Part shown: positions 1-5,757 of the stretch, piece after piece
Numbering within the stretch: position 1 is the first letter of the stretch
How the letters are laid out: each line of letters starts with the position of its first letter
Assembly (NCBI GenBank): GCA_945897395.1
Contig: CAMDFE010000069.1
Coordinates: 1 to 7,419, forward strand
Length of the DNA: 7,419 nucleotides
Origin: Chryseobacterium gleum
GTDB lineage: Bacteria > Bacteroidota > Bacteroidia > Flavobacteriales_D > Sanyastnellaceae
Direction: 5' to 3'
Made by a program: the position numbers and the translations under genes
The notes under the pieces: generated by a model
The model's database searches: none
What the model was told of the DNA's origin: nothing
What the model saw: only the letters and a program-made list of their open reading frames with translations

Positions 1-449
1 GCTTGCTGCGGAATTGGAATACCACTCACCGTTGCTCCTACTCCAACAATCGCATAACGACTGTTGCTGTTTTGGTAATACGAATAAATATCTTCCAGCG
101 TAACAGGAAGTCCTTGCGTACTGCCTCCTATTGATGCTAAACCTATTGCGAAGTCTGAATTGTGTTCCGAATCGAAAGGGCTATTGAAAAAGATCTGATA
201 TGCGAAAGGAGTGGTTGAAATATCTACACATTCTTGTTGCTGAATATTTCCTGTTAACGTTAGGTTACTCTCGTCGAAATTCCAAACATGATTGGGCCCT
301 GTATCGCCTTCATCGAATGCTCCAATAATGGTTGCATTCTCTTGTGCACGAATCTCTCCGCCCATGGGCAAATCATTTTTGGTTATCGTAATTTGTGCGC
401 TTAAACAGAAAGGCGCAACGATCAAAACGCTGAATAACAGTTTTTTCAT
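1..449 (-). CDS. Secreted protein, N-terminal part (C-terminus beyond window)
   Basis: This frame reads from an ATG at 449 to the left edge without a stop, giving 149 residues of a longer protein. It opens with a Sec signal peptide (MKKLLFSVLIVAPFCLSAQ): two lysines, a hydrophobic core and the 'SAQ' end common in Bacteroidota exported proteins. The mature part starts ITITKNDLPMGGEIRA and continues with TGPNHVWNFDESNLTLTGN. From family knowledge, this 'ITIT..D.P..G......TG.N..W.F..L' layout resembles the N-terminus of many Flavobacteriales extracellular proteins that carry a T9SS sorting domain at the far end. That end is not visible here, so T9SS export is inferred. No catalytic motif is visible and I cannot name a function. 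The ATG fits because the signal peptide begins exactly there. The gene is divergent from the small plus-strand gene at 588. Confidence 0.8.
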   Translation of the reverse strand, partial: MKKLLFSVLIVAPFCLSAQITITKNDLPMGGEIRAQENATIIGAFDEGDTGPNHVWNFDESNLTLTGNIQQQECVDISTTPFAYQIFFNSPFDSEHNSDFAIGLASIGGSTQGLPVTLEDIYSYYQNSNSRYAIVGVGATVSGIPIPQQ

Positions 450-467
450 TTCATTAAGGTTGTTTAA

Positions 468-475
468 CGAAGGTA
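468..475 (-). promoter_or_regulatory. Candidate -7 promoter element for the secreted-protein gene
   Basis: On the minus strand this reads TACCTTCG, one mismatch from the Bacteroidota -7 consensus TAnnTTTG, and ends 18 nt before the ATG at 449. The nearest upstream TTTG (501-504) is 25 nt away, longer than the usual spacing of about 17-23, so the -33 element is poor. Support is the -7 motif and its position only. Confidence 0.22.
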
Positions 476-516
476 TAAAATTTAGTTAATATGTTGTGAG
501 CAAAATTTTCAAATCA

Positions 517-550
517 TTTGTCACAGACGCAAGTATGCGGAGTACTTTCG
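517..550 (+). promoter_or_regulatory. Candidate promoter of the small winged-helix-like gene
   Basis: TTTG at 517-520 and TACTTTCG at 543-550 are separated by 22 nt. They match the Bacteroidota primary-sigma pattern TTTG-N(about 17-23)-TAnnTTTG with one mismatch in the -7 box. Transcription would begin near 557 and give a leader of roughly 30 nt before the ATG at 588. No Shine-Dalgarno sequence is present in the leader, which is normal in this phylum. Confidence 0.35.
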
Positions 551-567
551 TTGGAAAGCTTAACCAA
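551..567. promoter_or_regulatory. Imperfect dyad in the leader of the 588 gene (possible operator)
   Basis: TTGG at 551-554 and CCAA at 564-567 flank nine bases that include AAGCTT. An overlapping small inverted repeat, CTTTC (545-549) and GAAAG (554-558) with a 4-nt loop, sits on the proposed -7 element. Either could bind a regulator close to the transcription start. Such short dyads are common by chance, so this is only a candidate site. Confidence 0.15.
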
Positions 568-587
568 AACTTTTTGAGATTTACAAC

Positions 588-863
588 ATGGATAAATACG
601 ATTTCGTAATCTTAGATATCATTCAGACTTTCCGTAAAAACAACAAAAGTCAATATATTAAACTCAATCAATTAGAGGCTAATTTCTGGACGCGCATTCA
701 ACGCGATGCTGCTCATCAAACGCATAGCACGCAACTTGGGGAGCGTGTGACGAAATTATACCTTGAAGGGTTCATTGTAAATAAAGGCGGTCTCGGTTAC
801 AACGTAACGAAGAAAGGAAAAGAACAAATTGTTGTTCTTTCCAATATTGAAGAGATTTCTTAA
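588..863 (+). CDS. Small winged-helix-like protein, function unknown
   Basis: This 91-residue protein has no signal peptide or membrane segment, so it is probably cytoplasmic. The start is fixed to one choice: an in-frame TAA lies at 561-563 and 588 is the only ATG after it. Residues 1-35 (DFVILDIIQTFRKNNKSQYIKL) look helical. Residues about 50-85, with LGERVTKLYLEGFIV followed by NKGGLGYNVTKKGKEQI, resemble the recognition helix and beta-wing of a winged helix-turn-helix fold ('L..L...G.I.......Y.LT.kG'). DNA binding, perhaps of its own leader, is inferred and I do not recognise a named family. It is divergent from the secreted-protein gene and convergent with the PhoH gene. Its TAA (861-863) interlocks with the PhoH stop (862-860), and its 3' end carries a hairpin that probably terminates phoH. 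The compact length, single start and placement between two real genes support a true gene. Confidence 0.75.
   Translation: MDKYDFVILDIIQTFRKNNKSQYIKLNQLEANFWTRIQRDAAHQTHSTQLGERVTKLYLEGFIVNKGGLGYNVTKKGKEQIVVLSNIEEIS
808..842 (-). terminator. Probable phoH terminator hairpin inside the convergent gene
   Basis: A perfect 9-bp inverted repeat, AAAGAACAA (819-827) and TTGTTCTTT (832-840), has a 4-nt loop. Two further G-C pairs (816-817 with 841-842) close it across one bulged base at 818. On the minus strand the hairpin begins 18 nt after the phoH stop and is followed by a pyrimidine-rich TTTCTTC (815-809), the layout of an intrinsic terminator. On the plus strand no T-run follows it, so it would not serve the small gene. 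The stem is AT-rich and the T-run is interrupted, so its strength is uncertain. Confidence 0.42.
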
Positions 864-2197
864 AGCATCTCGTTCGCTAAGTTCGCTAGCTCACTTCTTT
901 CGCCTTTTTCAAGTGTAATGTGACAATATAAATCTTGTCCTTTCAATCTATCCATTACGTATGACAAACCGTTCGATTGCTCATCTAAATAAGGAGTGTC
1001 AATCTGACGAACATCCCCAGTCAAAATCACTTTCGTATTTTCTCCAGCGCGGGTAATAATTGTCTTGACTTCATGTGGAGTCAGGTTCTGTGCCTCATCA
1101 ATAATAAATACACAGTTGGAAAGACTTCTTCCGCGAATAAACGCTAACGGCGTAATTATTATTCTTCCATCGGCTTGCATTTCATCGATTACTTTTCTCT
1201 TCTTTTCGTGTTCAGAATATTGTTTCTTAATGAAATTCAAATTATCGAACAGCGGTTGCATATAGGGTGAAACTTTTTCCTCGGCATCTCCGGGAAGGAA
1301 ACCAATGTCTCTGTTTGAAAGGGGAATAATGGGGCGAGCTAAAATGAGTTGATCAAAACCATTACGCATTTCAAGTGATCCTGCTAGCGCAAGCAATGTC
1401 TTTCCTGTTCCTGCAACCCCTGAAATCGTAATAAGCTTTATTTCTGGATTCATGATGGCATGAAGAGCGAAAGCTTGTTCAGCATTTTTAGGTTTAATGC
1501 CCATGGCATAAACTTTATCTATACGCTCAACTTTCTTTTCTATTCCACCGTGAAAAGCAAGAGCACTTGAAGTACCTGACTTCAATACATAAAAATGATT
1601 GTTGTGCTTTTCCTTGCCGAGTATTTTCGTGTCTTTCAATTCACCTGCGGTGTATAGCTTTCGAATGGCTTCGGCTGAAACATTCTCCAAAACACTATAT
1701 CCACGATAAGCCGTAACACTTTCTTTAACTTTTCCGGTTTTGTAATCTTCAGCAACTATATCTAACGCCTTCCCTTTGATACGAAGGTTTATGTCTTTCG
1801 TAACCAACACAACCTTGCTGCTCTTTTCTTGCTTCTGAAGAACTATAGCAGCATTCAGAATTTTATGATCGTTCTTCTTCGATTGAAAAATTGCCTCTGC
1901 GTCGTCGTTCGCTGAAAGGTCTATGTCTAGAATAATCTTGAACTTCCCGCCGTGCCCATTTCCTAGTGGAATCCAAGCGTTCAGGGTATGAGCCGAGGAC
2001 AACCTATCTATAATTCTAATCGTCTCGCGTGCTTCGAAATTTTTATTTTCGTTACCAACCTTAAACTTGTCCAACTCTTCTAAAACAGTTATGGGAACGG
2101 CGACATAGTTGTCTTCGAAACTGTTAATACTGTTGTGGTCGTGCAGAAGAACAGAAGTGTCTAGCACGTAAATTTTTCTTTGTTTGCGAGGAGCCAT
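860..2197 (-). CDS. PIN-PhoH family ATPase (PhoH2/YlaK type)
   Basis: This 445-residue protein is the normal length for two-domain PhoH2-type proteins (compare YlaK of Bacillus subtilis). An N-terminal PIN nuclease domain (about 8-150) shows the expected acidic residues: D13 in VLDTS, E40/E41 in VLEELDKFK, D110 in NDHKIL and D135 in VTKDINLRIKG. The C-terminal PhoH ATPase domain (about 235-445) has Walker A GVAGTGKT at 260-267, GFLPGD at 299-304, Walker B with DEAQN at 367-371, TGDVRQID at 393-400 and a final GERSELA. Related actinobacterial PhoH2 proteins unwind and cleave RNA using ATP, so a cytoplasmic role in RNA processing or decay is likely. The exact substrate here is unknown. All key residues are intact. 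The start (MAPRKQ) is the ATG just before the PIN strand IYVLDTS. A 75-nt gap from the GT87 gene and a candidate promoter suggest independent transcription. Confidence 0.95.
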   Translation of the reverse strand: MAPRKQRKIYVLDTSVLLHDHNSINSFEDNYVAVPITVLEELDKFKVGNENKNFEARETIRIIDRLSSAHTLNAWIPLGNGHGGKFKIILDIDLSANDDAEAIFQSKKNDHKILNAAIVLQKQEKSSKVVLVTKDINLRIKGKALDIVAEDYKTGKVKESVTAYRGYSVLENVSAEAIRKLYTAGELKDTKILGKEKHNNHFYVLKSGTSSALAFHGGIEKKVERIDKVYAMGIKPKNAEQAFALHAIMNPEIKLITISGVAGTGKTLLALAGSLEMRNGFDQLILARPIIPLSNRDIGFLPGDAEEKVSPYMQPLFDNLNFIKKQYSEHEKKRKVIDEMQADGRIIITPLAFIRGRSLSNCVFIIDEAQNLTPHEVKTIITRAGENTKVILTGDVRQIDTPYLDEQSNGLSYVMDRLKGQDLYCHITLEKGERSELANLANEML

Positions 2198-2213
2198 GTT
2201 CGTTTGGTTTTAA

Positions 2214-2245
2214 CGAATATATTCTCTTCAATCGTTCAACCTAAA
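2214..2245 (-). promoter_or_regulatory. Candidate phoH promoter
   Basis: On the minus strand TTTA (2245-2242) is followed after 20 nt by TATATTCG (2221-2214), close to the Bacteroidota pattern TTTG-N(about 20)-TAnnTTTG with one mismatch in each box. The -7 box ends 16 nt before the ATG at 2197, so the leader would be very short, near 10 nt. The site lies in the 75-nt gap between the GT87 stop and phoH, which holds no clear terminator. Confidence 0.33.
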
Positions 2246-2272
2246 TAAACAACCCGCGAGTTATTAACCGAT

Positions 2273-3454
2273 TTAAATGAACCGATTTTTGAAAAACTTA
2301 ACACTGTGGTAAAAGAAAGACAACAACAGCAACAGCAAGAGAGAAAGACCTATTCCTCCTTCATCGAGTTGCTTTGAAAGTGTTTTTCCAACTAAATCTG
2401 GACTGTTGAAAAGGAATGGAATGGATGCGCAAAGAAGCACAATAGCAGCAGTAATTTTTCCTTTTTTATTCCATGTTGAAACCGTGATGAGTATCATTAG
2501 GAAGAACGGCATTGCCCACAAGAAATGTTCGGTGTCGGTGTGTGTCAAAACTGGAATTAATGCCAGAAGAATCAAGGCTTCATTGGATTGAAATCCTTTT
2601 TCGATATTCTTCCAAATAAATTTCAAGTACGTCAATCCTGCAATGGCCAATCCAATGAGCACAGCTGCCTTCGGCACTACTGCCATATGCACGGATGATA
2701 ATATTTTTTGAATGAAGAAGTATATGGTATTCGGGCTTTGATCCAATTGCACGTTATGAGCCTGAACAGCCTTCAGCCATTGTGAATGAAGAACAATAAA
2801 TCTATTCGGAACACAAACGAATAACACAAGGGCTGCTCCTAATAATCCAAGCACCGTATAGAGCAATACTTTCCATTCTTTTTTCAAAATGAAATATGGA
2901 AGTAGAATTAAAAAATGGATTTTAAAGCAAAGAACAATTGCGTAGATTATTCCGGCCTTCGCATATTGTTTGTTATCAATGGAACGAACACTCCAAAGCG
3001 CTAGCAAGAGCAGCAGCGCATTGACGTTTCCTAAAAACAATTCGCGCTCCAATTGATCTCCGAAAAACAAAAACGTCATTGCAAGCATGAACCACACGTC
3101 CTTTCCCCAAGAAATTTGCTTGAAAAAAGTTTGTTTGAATTCATTCAACAATAAAATAAGAATGGCCGAATTCAACAAATAAAACAACACCGCCGCCACA
3201 TCGTACTTCAACAAAGCGAAAGGCAAAAAAGGCACCAATGCTTCAGGAGAATACTTGTAGAATCCGCTTGACAATCCGAAGGACTTCCCGTAGACTTGTT
3301 CGCCATTCATGAGCGCATCGGCAGCTCCGTAATACACGCTGAAATCGCTTAATTGAAAGCGATAGTTCACGAAGAGTAGAACCAAGTATAAAACAGGAAG
3401 GAGCGCGAAGCATCGCGCTCCCTTCCAAAAATATTTAAATTCTTCTTTCAGCAT
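2273..3454 (-). CDS. GT87-like (DUF2029) polytopic membrane glycosyltransferase
   Basis: This 393-residue protein is very hydrophobic, with about ten predicted membrane spans. Examples lie at about 14-30 and 85-104, and others include AGIIYAIVLCF, LLGAALVLFV, HFLWAMPFFLMILI and the leucine-rich GIGLSLLLLLLL near the end. Family features of GT87 are visible. After the first span comes D37 in LSDFSVYYGAADALMNGEQVYG, then FYKYSPEALVPFLPFALL with the usual Y.P element, and later GNVN (142-145) before a long leucine run, matching the family's 'GQvN.ll' feature. Characterised GT87 enzymes such as mycobacterial PimE move sugar from a polyprenyl-phosphate donor on the outer face of the inner membrane. 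D37 sits where their catalytic aspartate lies, but donor and acceptor here are unknown. The ATG at 3454 is 3 nt after the stop of the T9SS cargo gene, so the two are very probably co-transcribed and translationally coupled. The protein ends in a basic cytoplasmic tail (KFFKNRFI). Confidence 0.82.
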   Translation of the reverse strand: MLKEEFKYFWKGARCFALLPVLYLVLLFVNYRFQLSDFSVYYGAADALMNGEQVYGKSFGLSSGFYKYSPEALVPFLPFALLKYDVAAVLFYLLNSAILILLLNEFKQTFFKQISWGKDVWFMLAMTFLFFGDQLERELFLGNVNALLLLLALWSVRSIDNKQYAKAGIIYAIVLCFKIHFLILLPYFILKKEWKVLLYTVLGLLGAALVLFVCVPNRFIVLHSQWLKAVQAHNVQLDQSPNTIYFFIQKILSSVHMAVVPKAAVLIGLAIAGLTYLKFIWKNIEKGFQSNEALILLALIPVLTHTDTEHFLWAMPFFLMILITVSTWNKKGKITAAIVLLCASIPFLFNSPDLVGKTLSKQLDEGGIGLSLLLLLLLSFFYHSVKFFKNRFI

Positions 3455-3457
3455 TAC

Positions 3458-5011
3458 TTACTTCACCATCACACTCACACGCTCTTGCTTTCCATTTCTA
3501 TTGGTTACTTGCAAAACATAGAATCCTGGAGACAAGGTTGAAATGTTCAGCACACTCGAAACATTGTTTTCCATTAATACAAGCTTCCCTGTTGCATCGA
3601 ACGCTTTAACCGTCTTTGGTTCGTTTACATTCGAGAAGAAAATCTCTTGATCCGCAGGTTGCGGATAAACATTGAACGAGTTTTGGTAAAGTTCATTTAC
3701 ACCTACTACCATTTGCGCATCTGAGCTATTCAAACAACCGTTGCTTATTCCAGCGTAGATAAAGGTTCCATCTGAAACAATTCCTGTTACATCGAAAGAC
3801 GGAGTTGTAATGCCTTCCAATTCAGTGTAGGAGAAACCACCATCCACCGAAACAAACCATGAAACCAACCAGCTTGGATCATAATTGTCTATGCCTAGCA
3901 ATGTTCCATTTTGAGAAATGATTGGCACAATAGGCATAATATCTGAAATTGGAAAAGTTCCCAAGGTGTACTTTGCTGTGAATCCATCTATAGTCTCTTG
4001 AACCAACTTCACCGTGTAGTTTCCTGGAGATGTGTATGAATAAACATCAGTAGCATTTGCGGGAATGGTATTACCATCGCCCATTTCGTAATAGGCATTA
4101 GCCACGTTCATGTTCACTTCAGATTGATTCTCAAGCGTAATTGTTCCGCAGAAAACGGTGTAGTCTAAATCGGCCTTCACTTGAGAAAGCAGACATTGTT
4201 GTGCACCTCTGTCTTGTGCTTCTTCCAAGAAATTCACTGTGCAGAATTGTTGGAATGAATTTCCACCTAAGAACACCCATGAATCCAATGCTGAATCAAA
4301 CGCATCTGTAATGGCCAAAGCAATATGATAGGTCTCACCTACAACTAAGTTTCCAATTGAAGCAAACATAGGAACGGTGTAACCATCGCAAAATAAATCT
4401 GGAATAGCAAGCGTAGAATTATCGTTGTATAAAGTTGAGTTGGTATCTACATTGATAGTATTGATACTCACCGCTGTGTTAGTTCCTGGAACAAGCGCTA
4501 GGTTCACTGCTCCATTTGTATACGTGCCTGCAATACCAGGTCCATTAACGAAGAAGCCGAAAATGTCATTGAAATTGGTCCCAACGAACTCCGGATATTC
4601 TGAAGAGCCAAATACAAATTGAAAAGTCATAGAATCTCCGGTTGCAATAAAGTCGAAATCGAGTTGAGCTAAATCGTAAGTTGGAAGTCCAATTATCGCA
4701 GATAAATCAGCATTGCTTAACGTGTTGGACCAATTGCCTCCAGACAGATTATTACCGTTACTAACTACTGCAGCAATTCCGGTTGAAAGAACCAACCCGT
4801 TGTTGATGCCTAATGATACAGAATCGCCATCAGTTAACCAACCCAATTGAGCAGAGTCTCCAATAAATGCAATATTGTTGACGAAGATTCCATTCGCTAA
4901 AAACAAATCTTCTACAGCAGAGGTTTGATCGGAGATAGAGTCGACATTGAATTGCGCTTGGCTCGAATACGCAGAAGAAATGATTAAAAAGGAGAGTAAT
5001 AGTTTTTTCAT
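3458..5011 (-). CDS. Secreted choice-of-anchor L / PKD-like protein with T9SS type A sorting domain
   Basis: This 517-residue protein starts with a signal peptide (MKKLLLSFLIISSAYSSQAQ, cleavage near 19-20). Residues about 30-256 form a choice-of-anchor L domain. It shows NGLVLSTG (71-78), LDFDFIATGDSMTFQFVFGS (117-136), SEYPEF and FNDIFGFF (138-154), LALVPGTNTAVSINTIN (171-187), a DGYT near 209 and TYHIALAITDAFD...DSWVFL (227-248). A PKD-like region follows (about 280-355), with GDG at 311-313 and YTSPGNYTVKL at 326-336. The C-terminus (about 444-517) is a T9SS type A sorting domain: FNVYPQPA, then KAFDATGKLVLMEN, ISTLSPGFYVLQV and a final VSVMVK. The protein should therefore cross the outer membrane by the type IX system, lose this domain and stay on the surface or be released. 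Its ligand is unknown; the architecture suggests adhesion or structure rather than catalysis. Cysteines at 208, 257, 273 and 288 could form disulfides. The gene heads a pair with the GT87 gene. Confidence 0.93.
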   Translation of the reverse strand: MKKLLLSFLIISSAYSSQAQFNVDSISDQTSAVEDLFLANGIFVNNIAFIGDSAQLGWLTDGDSVSLGINNGLVLSTGIAAVVSNGNNLSGGNWSNTLSNADLSAIIGLPTYDLAQLDFDFIATGDSMTFQFVFGSSEYPEFVGTNFNDIFGFFVNGPGIAGTYTNGAVNLALVPGTNTAVSINTINVDTNSTLYNDNSTLAIPDLFCDGYTVPMFASIGNLVVGETYHIALAITDAFDSALDSWVFLGGNSFQQFCTVNFLEEAQDRGAQQCLLSQVKADLDYTVFCGTITLENQSEVNMNVANAYYEMGDGNTIPANATDVYSYTSPGNYTVKLVQETIDGFTAKYTLGTFPISDIMPIVPIISQNGTLLGIDNYDPSWLVSWFVSVDGGFSYTELEGITTPSFDVTGIVSDGTFIYAGISNGCLNSSDAQMVVGVNELYQNSFNVYPQPADQEIFFSNVNEPKTVKAFDATGKLVLMENNVSSVLNISTLSPGFYVLQVTNRNGKQERVSVMVK

Positions 5012-5072
5012 GGCCTAGGCTTTCCAATAGACTCAGCTTTGAATCAATTGGTTGTCTAAGTTACTATAATTC

Positions 5073-5117
5073 AAAAAACTAAAAAATTATTTCGCTAATT
5101 CTCCGAAACGCTTTTTG
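5073..5117 (-). terminator. Weak candidate terminator spanning the msrA stop
   Basis: On the minus strand GTTTCG (5109-5104) and CGAAAT (5094-5089) form a 6-bp stem, including one G-U pair, around a 9-nt loop that covers the last msrA codons. Two runs of six T follow, at 5086-5081 and 5078-5073. The upstream AAAAA (5116-5112) can also pair with the first T-run across a small internal loop, extending the stem. The stem is short and the stop codon lies within it, so read-through into the T9SS cargo gene remains possible. Confidence 0.3.
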
Positions 5118-5725
5118 AACTTCTCTAGTTTCGGAGTGATCATAACGCGACAATAAGGTTGCTCGCCATTCAATGCGTAATAATCTTGATGGTAATTCTC
5201 GGCTTTGTAGAAATTGGTGAACTCGGTAACTTCAGTTACTGCATTCGCGCCCCATTCTCCTGTTTCATTGATAGCTTGAATGGCCTTCATGGCTAACTCC
5301 TTTTGCTTTTCATTGTGATAAAAAACTGCAGAACGATATTGTGTTCCTGCATCAGGTCCTTGTCTGTTCAGAGTTGTTGGATCATGAACCACGAAAAATA
5401 TTTCCAACAATTGCGAAAATGATACAATGCGCGGATCGAAATATACCTGAATAGCTTCAGCATGCCCGGTTGTCTCGTTGCACACTTCCTTGTAAGACGG
5501 GTTCTTAATGAATCCTCCGGCATATCCCGATTCAACTTTGGTTACACCATTTACATTCGCGTATACGGCTTCCACACACCAAAAACATCCACCAGCAAGA
5601 GTGGCGACTTCCAACGAATCATTCATTTCAATATTCATAATTTCTACTTTGGAATTTTCTTTGTTCGATTGGGCGCAAGAGACTAGCGCCAAGACGAAAA
5701 AGGGTAATACTAGTTTTAATTTCAT
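5087..5725 (-). CDS. msrA: Peptide-methionine (S)-S-oxide reductase, predicted lipoprotein
   Basis: MsrA reduces the S-epimer of methionine sulfoxide in proteins back to methionine, using cysteine chemistry recharged by thioredoxin or a similar donor. The catalytic motif GGCFWC lies at 45-50 with nucleophile C47. GYAGG, TGHAEAIQVYFDP, HDPTTLNRQGPDAGTQYRSA and a C-terminal YCRVMITPK with the probable resolving C192 complete the family pattern. It is a single-domain MsrA with no MsrB fusion. I chose the ATG at 5725 (212 residues) because it begins MKLKLVLPFFVLALVSC, a lipoprotein signal whose lipobox LVSC places the lipidated cysteine at 17. Longer starts (ATG at 5743, TTG at 5761) only add residues before the signal peptide. 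The enzyme should be membrane-anchored outside the cytoplasm. It follows the isomerase gene by 32 nt, suggesting one transcript and a shared job in envelope protein maintenance. Confidence 0.96.
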   Translation of the reverse strand: MKLKLVLPFFVLALVSCAQSNKENSKVEIMNIEMNDSLEVATLAGGCFWCVEAVYANVNGVTKVESGYAGGFIKNPSYKEVCNETTGHAEAIQVYFDPRIVSFSQLLEIFFVVHDPTTLNRQGPDAGTQYRSAVFYHNEKQKELAMKAIQAINETGEWGANAVTEVTEFTNFYKAENYHQDYYALNGEQPYCRVMITPKLEKFKKRFGELAK

Positions 5726-5757
5726 CGGAATTATACTTTCCATAAATGAACTACAAT

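Noticed and set aside
2198..2272. Possible terminator after the GT87 gene around AACCCGCGAGTTATTAACC
   Set aside because: Only 3-bp pairings can be drawn and no T-run follows on the minus strand.
5013..5020. Perfect 8-bp palindrome GCCTAGGC one base upstream of the T9SS cargo start codon
   Set aside because: It has no loop and does not extend outward, so it cannot form a useful hairpin. One such palindrome is expected by chance and no second copy is seen nearby.
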